Below, one piece after another: positions 8,429 through 15,129 of a stretch of 46,279 bases of DNA. Below the pieces are notes generated by a model. The model was not told the DNA's origin. It saw only the letters and a list, made by a program, of their open reading frames with translations, and did no database searches. The stretch is from JBBDIM01 sp040880405 (GTDB lineage: Bacteria > Planctomycetota > Planctomycetia > Pirellulales > Pirellulaceae), in contig JBBDIM010000032.1 in NCBI GenBank assembly GCA_040880405.1, positions 1 through 46,279 of the forward strand. The letters run 5' to 3'. Position 1 is the first letter of the stretch, and each line of letters opens with the position of its first letter. Position numbers and translations under genes: made by a program.

Positions 8429-8560
8429 ATGGGATTGGACGCCCCCCAACATGTCACCTACGAGATGCGAGCGGCCCAGCCGATTGCTGGTTGGATTGCC
8501 TGCGTTTTGCTGCATGGCATCGTCCTAGGGTTTGGCTTCGCGGTTGCGCTGGCGGGCTAG
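8429..8560 (+). CDS. Possible small single-pass membrane protein (43 aa)
   Basis: A short frame starting ATG-GGA-TTG and ending TAG at 8560. The N-terminus is polar (MGLDAPQHVTYEMRAAQP). The remaining 25 residues form one hydrophobic segment (IAGWIACVLLHGIVLGFGFA), a convincing transmembrane helix. Upstream is only a weak purine stretch (TTGAGAGATT). The composition is more protein-like than the surrounding spacer, but no family is recognised. Treat it as a candidate small membrane protein; it could be chance. Confidence 0.4.
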   Translation: MGLDAPQHVTYEMRAAQPIAGWIACVLLHGIVLGFGFAVALAG

Positions 8561-8601
8561 GCTGTCCGATGCTTAAGCCCGCGGTTGGCGGCTCGCGCAG
8601 A

Positions 8602-9030
8602 TTAAGCATGTTGGACCGCGAGCTCCGCGATCCGGCGGATCATCGAGTTGAGCCCATTGGCGCGTGACGGACTGAGATGCTTGCCGAGTTCTAGACGGTC
8701 GAACAAACCTTTGAGATCGAAGTCCAGAATCTCCCGCGGCGTCTTGTTCGAGAGCAGCATCACGAGGATCGCGACCAGCCCCTTCACGATCTGAGAATCG
8801 CTATCGGCCTGAAACTGGAGCCGAACCGGAGCCTCTTCGGTGGTCTCGGCAACCAGCCAGACCTGACTCTGACAACCTTGCACCTTGTTGCCCTCTTGGC
8901 GGAACGTCTCCGGTAGTTCCGGCAGTTCCTTTCCCATGTCGATAATCAGGCCGTACCGCTCCTCCATGGAGTCGAGAAACTCAAATTCATCGATCAATTC
9001 CTCAGACGTAATCGTGGGGATCTGGGACAA
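8602..9030 (-). CDS. sufE: SufE-family sulfur acceptor for Fe-S cluster assembly
   Basis: A SufE-like protein that accepts persulfide sulfur from a SufS-type cysteine desulfurase and passes it to the Fe-S scaffold. The sulfur-accepting cysteine is C53 in VQGCQSQVW, matching the family motif. Later blocks (V-K-G-L-V-A-I-L and L-S-P-S-R-A-N-G-L) are also typical. A longer frame runs up to an ATG at 9123, but its first 31 residues are atypical. The TTG at 9030 has GAGAGG about 7 nt upstream and gives 142 residues, the normal family length, so it is the preferred start. No other suf genes are next to it; a thioredoxin-like gene lies upstream on the same strand. Confidence 0.88.
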   Translation of the reverse strand: MSQIPTITSEELIDEFEFLDSMEERYGLIIDMGKELPELPETFRQEGNKVQGCQSQVWLVAETTEEAPVRLQFQADSDSQIVKGLVAILVMLLSNKTPREILDFDLKGLFDRLELGKHLSPSRANGLNSMIRRIAELAVQHA

Positions 9031-9135
9031 AATTTTCCTCTCTTTGATTTTCTCGCGGGAAATAACGCTTAGGCCGCAGCGCTGCGACTTTCCTTTGATT
9101 CCATTATTGCTATGGGTGCCCAAAAGGCACGGCCT

Positions 9136-9717
9136 TCAATCGTTGTGCTTCTGTCGCAGCCGGGGTGATGTCCGCAGGATCAATTGATTTCTTTCGAACT
9201 CCCCTAGCCATTGCTCCACCACGGCGGTCGCCATCGGGTCCATCGTACCAGGGGCGGACGGCATGGTGAGCCCGGTGCTACACGCGTCGCCGGTGAGCGA
9301 CTGGGCCATGACGCGGTACTTTGCGAGGGTCCGGTCGCCATACATTCCGGTGGGCTGAAATTCCTCACTTAGAAACAGCACCACCGGCACTCGGTTGCCG
9401 CCACAAACTTTCAGCGAGTCGCGGAGCGGCTCGGGGCAATCGTCGCGGTCGACAAACCGTAAATCGATCTTGTCGCTATGTGCGGCGAACCGCTCGAAGA
9501 TCGGGCACTGCTCGACACAGTCGCCGCACCAAGCACCGGCCAGACAGAGGACGTTCATCCTTCGCTTAAAGCCCGACAGCAACTCCTGCTGGGCATCGGT
9601 CAAAATCAGCGACTTCCCCTTGGCCTGCCAGCGGGCGAGATCCAAGGGCTGGGCATATCGTTTGAGGAAGCGGTCGTAATTATCGGCAGATTCGAAAATC
9701 GCGGCATAATCGATCAC
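9136..9717 (-). CDS. Thioredoxin-family protein (WCGDC motif)
   Basis: A 193-residue cytoplasmic thioredoxin-fold protein. The active site is W63-C64-G-D-C67, followed by V-E-Q-C-P and the thioredoxin cis-proline region (N-R-V-P-V-V-L-F). A helical N-terminal extension of about 50 residues (F-L-K-R-Y, L-L-S-G-F-K-R) precedes the fold. This matches a branch of thioredoxin-like proteins common in Bacteroidetes and planctomycetes. The start is GTG at 9717; an internal start is possible. No signal peptide is visible. It is upstream of sufE on the same strand, with a 105-nt gap to the preferred sufE start; redox support of sulfur transfer is only a guess. Confidence 0.87.
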   Translation of the reverse strand: MIDYAAIFESADNYDRFLKRYAQPLDLARWQAKGKSLILTDAQQELLSGFKRRMNVLCLAGAWCGDCVEQCPIFERFAAHSDKIDLRFVDRDDCPEPLRDSLKVCGGNRVPVVLFLSEEFQPTGMYGDRTLAKYRVMAQSLTGDACSTGLTMPSAPGTMDPMATAVVEQWLGEFERNQLILRTSPRLRQKHND

Positions 9718-9766
9718 GTGATGTCTCGTGCAATGTCAGAGATAATTGGGCGAAAACCAGCAATGC

Positions 9767-9811
9767 TTGCACTAGGGCAAAGCAAGTTGCCGGACAAAGC
9801 GGCACCTTGCT
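9767..9811. promoter_or_regulatory. Two dyads upstream of the sigma-54 promoter (possible enhancer sites)
   Basis: TTGC-N6-GCAA occurs at 9767-9780. A longer dyad lies at 9781-9811, with AGCAAG and CTTGCT at the ends and GCCG and CGGC inside. They lie about 150-170 nt upstream of the -24/-12 element at 9932, the normal distance for binding sites of a sigma-54 activator such as NtrC. They do not match the enteric NtrC consensus well, and they could instead serve the minus-strand thioredoxin gene. Confidence 0.35.
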
Positions 9812-9931
9812 TTCATTTTAGGCAGTAACCGTGGCCTTGATCAGCCCTCTTCGATCGGTTTGCGGGGCAAAAGTCTCGGAAAACCACAGTGATCCGGGCC
9901 ATTTTCGAAGATTTTCAAACTTGCGACGGAA

Positions 9932-9948
9932 TTGGCACGGCAAGTGCA
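9932..9948 (+). promoter_or_regulatory. Sigma-54 (-24/-12) promoter of the structured RNA
   Basis: The sequence TTGGCACGGCAAGTGCA has GG at 9934-9935 and GC at 9946-9947, separated by exactly 10 nt as sigma-54 requires. The -24 block TTGGCAC is a full consensus match; the -12 block GTGCA differs from TTGCA by one base. A transcription start near 9959 is expected. No coding gene follows for about 760 nt. What follows is a folded region ending in an intrinsic terminator. Confidence 0.72.
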
Positions 9949-9958
9949 ATTTACTTTG

Positions 9959-10257
9959 ATCAGCACGAGAAATCGTCAGTCAGATCTTCGCTCTCTCATG
10001 AAGGATCATGTCGCGAGATTTGACCGGCGAAGCAAATGACGCTTGTCCCCGAAGACTCCGCCCGAATGGACGTCAAGCGGAGTGGGGGGATTCAAATCGA
10101 ACAACAAGACTCGAGGCCGTTGACCCATCGCCGGGCGGCCTCGCAGTAACAAATCAAGAGCAGGCATGATGGGGTGTTGTTCGTGGCAGTGGGGCTGCTA
10201 CGAACGGTAGTCGAGGTTGGGGAGGCTTAGGTCTCCCTGACCTCGGCTATTTTTTTT
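9959..10257 (+). ncRNA. Candidate sigma-54-dependent structured small RNA (~300 nt)
   Basis: The stretch from the predicted start to a strong terminator has no convincing gene but a chain of hairpins. GATCTTC/GAAGGATC lies at 9983-10007. ACTCCGC/GCGGAGT lies at 10055-10083, with an alternative outer pairing CGCTTG/CAAGCG. CGAGGCCG/CGGCCTCG lies at 10112-10143. A perfect 11-bp stem GTTCGTGGCAG/CTGCTACGAAC lies at 10179-10205, and the terminator stem at 10209-10248. I do not recognise it as RNase P, tmRNA, 6S or SRP RNA. The sigma-54 promoter and the PII gene next door suggest nitrogen-responsive expression (inference). Two tiny frames exist inside it (13 codons from 9998 and 27 codons from 10066). 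Neither has a ribosome binding site, but a peptide product is not excluded. Confidence 0.6.
10209..10257 (+). terminator. Intrinsic terminator of the small RNA
   Basis: A 16-bp stem including three G-T wobble pairs (10209-10224 with 10233-10248) and an 8-nt loop is followed after one base by eight Ts at 10250-10257. It is among the strongest terminators in the window and is oriented with the sigma-54 promoter at 9932. It implies a discrete transcript independent of glnB. Confidence 0.88.
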
Positions 10258-10530
10258 GCCTAGAGGCCGCTTGTCAACGAGCCTTGCCGCGGCAGCACGC
10301 TGGACGTCACTTCACCGAGTGTCTCCTTGCCGGAAATCGCTGCTGATCATCCTCGTTTGCCTTCTACCGGGCCTAGCCAAGCCTGCCCCCCATTTCAGCA
10401 AATATCGCACGGATTGCCATGACACGTGCTTGTTTCCGTAGCAGCGGGGACTTTCTCACGGATTCTCTTTCTAACACAACTCCTTTAAAATAAGCTAGTT
10501 ACAACCTTCGGCGCATCCCCCCTACCCCGT

Positions 10531-10547
10531 TTGGCATATTGATTGCA
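10531..10547 (+). promoter_or_regulatory. Sigma-54 (-24/-12) promoter of the PII gene
   Basis: TTGGCATATTGATTGCA has GG at 10533-10534 and GC at 10545-10546 with the required 10-nt gap, and a perfect TTGCA -12 block. The predicted start near 10558 leaves a leader of about 165 nt before glnB. Sigma-54 control of PII genes by nitrogen-limitation activators is well established in other bacteria. A GCACG/CGTGC dyad at 10407-10429 lies at a plausible activator distance, but its 13-nt spacing is unusual. Confidence 0.78.
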
Positions 10548-10557
10548 CTATGGCATT

Positions 10558-10723
10558 GCCGGTGGATGGCGTCACCGAGGTTTGCGCCCCTGGACTCTCC
10601 CTTTGTCCTCGATAGGGTGCGCTCCGCCAAACCGGGCCGTCGGGGCCCTCCCGACGACTTACCAGCGCGTAGCGACCTGGAGCCGTCCGTATTTGTCACG
10701 TCAGTTTTTGGAGTAATCGTTGA
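10558..10723 (+). promoter_or_regulatory. Long 5' leader of the PII gene with hairpin
   Basis: The untranslated leader between the predicted transcription start and the ATG is about 165 nt. It contains a 7-bp stem CGTCGGG/CCCGACG with a 5-nt loop at 10638-10656. The GGAG near 10708 is about 12 nt from the ATG, a rather long spacing. No known riboswitch class is recognised. Its length leaves room for post-transcriptional control, possibly by the neighbouring small RNA (speculative). Confidence 0.4.
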
Positions 10724-11062
10724 ATGAAGAAGATTGAAGCCATCGTACGCCACCACAAATTGGACGAAATCAAGGATGCCTTGGTCGCCAAGGGGTTTGG
10801 CGGCATGACCGCCACCGAGGTACAGGGGTTCGGGCGCCAGAAAGGGCAGACCGAGACCTATCGTGGGGCCGAGTACTCGATCGATTTCGTTCCCAAAATC
10901 AAGATCGAGATTGTCACCACCGACGAACAATGCCAGGAAGTGGTCGACACGATTCTGGAGAAGGCCCAGTCAGGCCAGATTGGTGATGGAAAGATTTTCA
11001 TCTCCGAGCTTTCCGACGCCATCCGGATTCGGACCGCCGAGTCAGGTGCCGCCGCGATCTAA
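10724..11062 (+). CDS. glnB: PII-family nitrogen regulatory protein
   Basis: A 112-residue PII signal protein that senses 2-oxoglutarate, ATP/ADP and often glutamine status, and controls ammonium transport, glutamine synthetase and nitrogen transcription. It starts MKKIEAIVRHHKLDEIK. The T-loop carries Tyr51 (G-A-E-Y51-S-I-D-F), the site uridylylated in many bacteria, and G-R-Q-K-G at the ATP/2-oxoglutarate region. The C-terminal signature G-D-G-K-I-F-I is present. Length is exactly that of the family. It is a single-gene unit with its own sigma-54 promoter (10531) and terminator (11093); no amtB or glnA is adjacent. Whether it is GlnB or GlnK by function cannot be decided. Confidence 0.95.
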   Translation: MKKIEAIVRHHKLDEIKDALVAKGFGGMTATEVQGFGRQKGQTETYRGAEYSIDFVPKIKIEIVTTDEQCQEVVDTILEKAQSGQIGDGKIFISELSDAIRIRTAESGAAAI

Positions 11063-11092
11063 CGCACCCCGGTCAACACATAATCCGCCTGA

Positions 11093-11128
11093 AACGATCC
11101 ATCCCCGCTGGGGGTGGATCGTTTTTTT
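11093..11128 (+). terminator. Intrinsic terminator of glnB
   Basis: AACGATCC and GGATCGTT form the outer stem with CCCC/GGGG inside and a small loop, followed by a run of seven Ts ending at 11128. It starts 31 nt after the glnB stop and closes a monocistronic unit. Confidence 0.9.
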
Positions 11129-11143
11129 GATGGGTGGCTTTTC

Positions 11144-11521
11144 TCAATACGCGTCGCGGTACGTTCCGCCGCGGTGTTCACGGCGGCGGTTGTAGAGGCG
11201 GAGCCGGCGGGATTGCATCGACCCCAGATCACTATTGAGCGGTTGGCCGGTCATCATCCGGTAGAGCACCAAGACGGCGAAGGTTCCGAGAATCGCGGCG
11301 ATAAATCCGCCGGTCGAGACCGGCGAGACCCTCTCACCGCCGGAGAACATCGTCATCACCCCACACCCCAGGATCGCCCCGCCGATGCCCATCGCTAGCG
11401 TGATGATGGTGTTCCCTTCATCCTTGCCGGGCACGACCGCCTTGGCCAACAGACCGGTGAGGGTCCCGAATCCGACCCACATCAGCAGTACGCCCGACAT
11501 TTCTTCGAGATTGCTTGTCAT
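11144..11521 (-). CDS. GlsB/YeaQ/YmgE-family (transglycosylase-associated) membrane protein
   Basis: A 125-residue small membrane protein with three hydrophobic segments: about residues 9-26, 38-58 and 69-87. The glycine-rich pattern G-L-L-A-K-A-V-V-P-G followed by I-G-G-A-I-L-G is typical of the GlsB/YeaQ/YmgE family, whose members are often stress-induced; a precise role is not known. After the last helix is a basic C-terminal tail (S-R-R-L-R-L-Y-N-R-R-R) that is longer than usual, about 30 residues. ATG 11521 is used; an in-frame ATG at 11500 (MSGVLLMW) is equally possible. It converges on the glnB terminator. Confidence 0.8.
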   Translation of the reverse strand: MTSNLEEMSGVLLMWVGFGTLTGLLAKAVVPGKDEGNTIITLAMGIGGAILGCGVMTMFSGGERVSPVSTGGFIAAILGTFAVLVLYRMMTGQPLNSDLGSMQSRRLRLYNRRREHRGGTYRDAY

Positions 11522-11718
11522 TTATGTCGTTTCTCCACTTACTTCCCTGTCCGCAGCTAGCACTCGCGGCAAATTGGCGAGGGTCATCCGCTTATTTCGT
11601 CCATGGGGGCCGAAAAAGTTGAACAATGTATGCCGCGACACCGAATTGATTTCCCCTGCCGCTAAGATGAAATCCGAGGCGGCGACAATTTCGCCAGTTA
11701 AATGGGCGAAAAAAAAGT

Positions 11719-11747
11719 TCGACATGCCTTTGCCAATTGCATAGGAT
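11719..11747 (+). promoter_or_regulatory. Sigma-70-type promoter for the secreted thioredoxin-like gene
   Basis: TCGACA (11719-11724) is separated by 17 nt from TAGGAT (11742-11747). The -35 matches 5 of 6 consensus bases and the -10 matches 4 of 6. The predicted transcript would have a leader of about 55 nt before the ATG at 11810. Confidence 0.45.
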
Positions 11748-11809
11748 GAGCGGAGTTGTCACGCCTTCACCTTCCACCCCCGTGTTTCTTTCCTACGGAG
11801 ACTTCAAGT

Positions 11810-12364
11810 ATGTCGAAGTTTATGCTTTCACTGTCCCTTGCCGCTGTATTGGGCATGGTCGCCGTCAGCCAGGCCGAAGAGCCGAAATGTGGCTTGGCCG
11901 AAGGCGCACAGCCGCCAGCCTTTGTAGTAACCGATGTGACCGGACCGGAAAAGGGCAAAGATCTCTGCTATCGCTGCAAGTACGGCGGGCGGCCGACCGT
12001 GGCGGTGTTCGCGCGGCAATTGGATGAGAACGTCGCCTCGTTGATCCAACAGCTCGACGCAGCCGTTGCCAAAAACTCCGACAAGAAGATGTCGGCCTTT
12101 TTGGTCTTGATGAGCGACAACCCGGAAGACCACAAATCGTCGCTCGAGAAACTGGCCACCACGCGGAAGATCGGCGATACCCCGCTGACCCTCTTCAAGG
12201 ACTCCCAAGGGCCTGAAGGCTACAACGTCTCGAAAGAGGCGTCAGTCAGCGTTATGATGTGGACCGCCGATGGCGTGAAGGTCAATCACAGCTTCCCCGC
12301 CGGCAAGCTGACCAAAGAAGAGGTTGCCAAGGTGGTGGCCGATACCAACAAGATTTTGAACTAA
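11810..12364 (+). CDS. Exported thioredoxin-fold-like protein
   Basis: A 184-residue secreted protein. The start at 11810 is chosen over an upstream in-frame ATG (11756). It has ACGGAG at 11795-11800 with 9-nt spacing and begins directly with a signal peptide (MSKFMLSLSLAAVLGMVAVS, cleavage near A-E-E). The mature part opens with a peroxiredoxin/thioredoxin-like strand and carries C-Y-R-C in L-C-Y-R-C-K-Y-G-G-R-P-T-V-A-V-F, a CxxC at an unusual position before the strand. The C-terminal V-M-M-W-T-A-D-G region is thioredoxin-like. It probably acts in the periplasm as a redox or binding protein; no specific family name is certain. Confidence 0.8.
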   Translation: MSKFMLSLSLAAVLGMVAVSQAEEPKCGLAEGAQPPAFVVTDVTGPEKGKDLCYRCKYGGRPTVAVFARQLDENVASLIQQLDAAVAKNSDKKMSAFLVLMSDNPEDHKSSLEKLATTRKIGDTPLTLFKDSQGPEGYNVSKEASVSVMMWTADGVKVNHSFPAGKLTKEEVAKVVADTNKILN

Positions 12365-12394
12365 GCTGACGGCTTAGGCCGTTTTCGGATCATC

Positions 12395-12432
12395 GCCATG
12401 CCCTTGCCGTATCGCTTGGGCATGGCTTTTTT
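12395..12432 (+). terminator. Intrinsic terminator
   Basis: GCCATGCCC (12395-12403) pairs with GGGCATGGC (12418-12426), a perfect 9-bp stem, followed by six Ts. It ends the unit of the exported thioredoxin-like gene just before the rhodanese gene. Confidence 0.88.
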
Positions 12433-12462
12433 CATTCTCTCCCATTCCCCATGTTGATTGCC

Positions 12463-12876
12463 ATGAACCAACTACTTCGCGTCTCGCTATCCGCAATCCT
12501 ACTTACCACCATGCTGGCGTTGCCGAGCCTCGCGGCCGAGCATACCAGCGATACCTTGCCCGAGGTCAAGAAAAACGTCGAACAAAAAAAAGCGGTGTTG
12601 CTGGATGTCCGCGAGAAACAAGAATGGGAACAAGGCCACGTCAAGGGTGCCATCCTGTTGCCGATGAGCGAGCTTCAGTACAAGGATCGGATCGATCGCC
12701 AGAAACTCGAAAAAATCTTGCCCAAAGACAAAGTGATTTACACCTACTGCAAAGTGGGCGGTCGGGCCTTGGCTTGTGGCAAGATCCTGGAGGAATTTGG
12801 CTACGAGGTCCGGAGCCTCAAACCGGGCTTCGATCAGTTGAAGGCCGCCGGGTTCGAGACGCAAACCAAGAAGTAA
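12463..12876 (+). CDS. Exported rhodanese-like domain protein
   Basis: A 137-residue single-domain rhodanese. The start is an ATG at 12463 (MNQLLRVSLSAILL); an in-frame ATG four codons earlier is also possible. Residues 1-25 are a signal peptide ending A-L-P-S-L-A-A, so the protein is periplasmic. The mature part has the rhodanese pattern V-L-L-D-V-R-E-K-Q-E-W, then G-H-V-K-G-A-I-L-L-P. The active-site loop is Y-C-K-V-G-G-R, with the catalytic Cys and the CxxGxR form expected for sulfurtransferase activity. Ten nucleotides separate it from the desaturase-like gene, so the two are probably co-transcribed. Confidence 0.9.
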   Translation: MNQLLRVSLSAILLTTMLALPSLAAEHTSDTLPEVKKNVEQKKAVLLDVREKQEWEQGHVKGAILLPMSELQYKDRIDRQKLEKILPKDKVIYTYCKVGGRALACGKILEEFGYEVRSLKPGFDQLKAAGFETQTKK

Positions 12877-12886
12877 AGCGGCTGGC

Positions 12887-13708
12887 ATGACACCTGATTC
12901 CGCCGGCGAACTCGCCTGGCTCAAGCCGGTGGTCACCGTGGCCCTGCTCGCGCTGTTTTGGTCCTGGGAAAGTTGGTTCCCGTTTTTCCGCTTTCCCTCC
13001 CCTCGCTGGCCACACGCGGGACGAAACGTGGCGATCGCCTTGCTTAATACCGTGGTGCTCTCGCTCCTGTTTGGCGTGGTCACCGTGGGGGTCACCACCT
13101 GGACCGCCGAGCGGCAATGGGGCTTGCTGCACCAATTGTCGTTGGTTGGGTGGTCTCGATTGTTGTTGGCGATCGTCCTGTTGGACCTCTGGATGTACGT
13201 CTGGCATCGGCTCAATCACAAGGTTCCGTTCTTGTGGCGGTTTCATCGGATGCACCATTCCGATCGCGCGATGGATGTCACTTCCGCCACGCGGTTTCAC
13301 CTGGGTGAGCATCTCATGGGGGCGACGCTGCGGCTGTCACTGATTCCGCTGCTGGGGATCGAACTGCTCCACCTGCTCGTCTTCGAGACCTTGGTGGTCG
13401 CCAACACCATGCTGCATCACGCCAACATCAGCTTAGGGATTTGGGACAAACCATTGCGGCTGCTGTTGGTCACACCCAACATGCACAAGGTGCATCACTC
13501 GCGGATCCGCACCGAAACCAATTCCAACTACGCGACCCTGTTCTCCTGCTGGGATCGCCTGTTTTACTCCTTCCGCCGCCGGGCCGACTATACCGCGATC
13601 GAACTGGGGCTGGATGAGTTTCAAGAGCCGCAGTGGCAAACCTTGCGCGGCCTGCTGAAAACCCCCTTGGCCCCCGCGGAAGATCCAACTCCCCCTGCCG
13701 ACGAATAG
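12887..13708 (+). CDS. Sterol desaturase/fatty acid hydroxylase superfamily membrane protein
   Basis: A 273-residue integral membrane di-iron protein. Hydrophobic segments lie at about 13-32, 46-70, 90-106 and 148-178. The histidine boxes are H107-R-L-N-H111 (HX3H), H120-R-M-H-H124 (HX2HH), an H-L-G-E-H at 138-142, H-H at 177-178 and H200-K-V-H-H204. These are the metal ligands of the fatty-acid hydroxylase superfamily. It should hydroxylate or desaturate a lipid, but the substrate (sterol, hopanoid, carotenoid or ether lipid) cannot be told. It follows the rhodanese gene by 10 nt. Confidence 0.92.
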   Translation: MTPDSAGELAWLKPVVTVALLALFWSWESWFPFFRFPSPRWPHAGRNVAIALLNTVVLSLLFGVVTVGVTTWTAERQWGLLHQLSLVGWSRLLLAIVLLDLWMYVWHRLNHKVPFLWRFHRMHHSDRAMDVTSATRFHLGEHLMGATLRLSLIPLLGIELLHLLVFETLVVANTMLHHANISLGIWDKPLRLLLVTPNMHKVHHSRIRTETNSNYATLFSCWDRLFYSFRRRADYTAIELGLDEFQEPQWQTLRGLLKTPLAPAEDPTPPADE

Positions 13709-13718
13709 ATCGGCCGGT

Positions 13719-13747
13719 TTGAATCCGTTGGTAACGTGGGCTATAAT
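13719..13747 (+). promoter_or_regulatory. Sigma-70-type promoter for the sialidase-like gene
   Basis: TTGAAT (13719-13724), a 17-nt spacer and a perfect TATAAT (13742-13747) form a good housekeeping promoter about 60 nt upstream of the ATG at 13806. Confidence 0.65.
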
Positions 13748-13805
13748 CGCCACATATCCCACGAGGGGCCTTCCTTTCTGCTAACCTCTTTCCCAAGCCC
13801 AACCC

Positions 13806-14939
13806 ATGCTTCGCTCATCTCGCCTACCCTTGCCTCTGTGCTGTGCCGTGATTTTGCTGACCAGCGCTGCTCAAGCTGAAACGCCCCCACGTGGCTACTC
13901 TATCCCGCTCATCGATTTGGCGGATCAGACCGAGCGGCAAGTGGTGGTCGACCGCGAGCCTGGTCAATACCTGGGACATCCGACCACGGTCCTGTTGGAC
14001 GATCACCGGACCATGCTGGCCGTTTACCCGAAAGGGCATGGCCGGGGTGCGATCGTGATGAAGCGGAGTGAAGACGCCGGCCTCACCTGGAGCGACCGCT
14101 TGCCCACGCCCGAAAGCTGGAAAACGTCGCAGGAAGTCCCCACGATCTACCCGGTCGTCGACCCGCAAGGGACAAAGCGGCTGATCATGTTTTCCGGACT
14201 CTACCCAATCCGGATGGCGGTCTCCGAAGATGACGGGACTACCTGGTCCGAGCTGGAAAAGATCGGCGACTTCGGCGGTATCGTGGCGATGTCCGATTTG
14301 GTTCGCTTGTCGGATGGCCGCTACCTGACCCTCTTCCACGATGACGGCCGATTCCTCCGGAACGAGGGGAAGGCAACGCGTTTCCAGGTTTTCCAGTGCC
14401 TCTCTTCCGATGGCGGACTGACCTGGAGCCAGCCGGAAGTGATTGCCGAACATGAATCGGCCCATCTGTGCGAGCCGGGCATTGTCCGTTCTCCCGACGG
14501 CAAGCAACTGGCGGTTCTATTGCGAGAAAACAGCCGTCGGATGAACAGCTTCGTGATCTTCAGTGACGACGAAGGCAAGACGTGGACCGCGCCGAGAGAA
14601 CTGCCGGGCTCCCTGACCGGCGACCGGCATCAAGCAGTTTATGCCCCGGACGGACGACTTTTTATTAGTTTCCGCGATATGACCCTGGAAAGCCCGACCG
14701 AGGGAGACTGGGTGGCATGGGTCGGTACCTATCAGGACATCGTGGAGGGCAGTGAAGGCCAATACCGCGTCCGCTTGATGAAAAATCATAGCGGGAGCGA
14801 CTGCGCTTACCCGGCCATGGAACTGCTGAAGGATGGCACGATTGTCTGCACCACCTATGGTCACTGGACCGCCGGAGAGCCCCCCTACATCGCCAGCGTC
14901 CGCCTCACCATGGAGGAATTGGACGACGCCGCGCCCTAA
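13806..14939 (+). CDS. Secreted sialidase-family (BNR/Asp-box) protein
   Basis: A 377-residue exported six-bladed propeller protein of the sialidase superfamily. Residues 1-24 form a signal peptide. Four Asp boxes (S-x-D-x-G-x-T-W) are visible: SEDAGLTW, SEDDGTTW, SSDGGLTW and SDDEGKTW. Near the C-terminus a Y-R-V-R-L-M-K-N segment is followed by D-C-A-Y-P-A-M-E-L, in the region where true sialidases keep a tyrosine nucleophile. Planctomycetes encode many such proteins, thought to act on algal or host glycans; whether this one cleaves sialic acid cannot be concluded. It is expressed from its own promoter. Confidence 0.9.
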   Translation: MLRSSRLPLPLCCAVILLTSAAQAETPPRGYSIPLIDLADQTERQVVVDREPGQYLGHPTTVLLDDHRTMLAVYPKGHGRGAIVMKRSEDAGLTWSDRLPTPESWKTSQEVPTIYPVVDPQGTKRLIMFSGLYPIRMAVSEDDGTTWSELEKIGDFGGIVAMSDLVRLSDGRYLTLFHDDGRFLRNEGKATRFQVFQCLSSDGGLTWSQPEVIAEHESAHLCEPGIVRSPDGKQLAVLLRENSRRMNSFVIFSDDEGKTWTAPRELPGSLTGDRHQAVYAPDGRLFISFRDMTLESPTEGDWVAWVGTYQDIVEGSEGQYRVRLMKNHSGSDCAYPAMELLKDGTIVCTTYGHWTAGEPPYIASVRLTMEELDDAAP

Positions 14940-15129
14940 GCTTGCGGCGACGTGAAACGACTCCGCGTCCCCGATTTCCCTTCCGCTCTGGTTTACGTCA
15001 CCGATCATCGTGGTAACCTAGTCCCCTTGGTGGCCGTCGATTCGGTACGACAAACCGCGGCGCGATTTTCGTGACGCGTGGGCCAAGCTCTTTTCAACTT
15101 TACGGCGGGCACCCGCAGAACGAAGAGGC

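Noticed and set aside
10256..10441. 61-codon frame directly after the small RNA terminator
   Set aside because: Starts with TTG inside the terminator T-run and has no ribosome binding site; composition is not protein-like.
11522..11725. 67-codon minus-strand frame just upstream of the GlsB-like gene
   Set aside because: No family resemblance, no good ribosome binding site, and it lies in the divergent promoter region. Its stop abutting the next ATG is suggestive but not enough.
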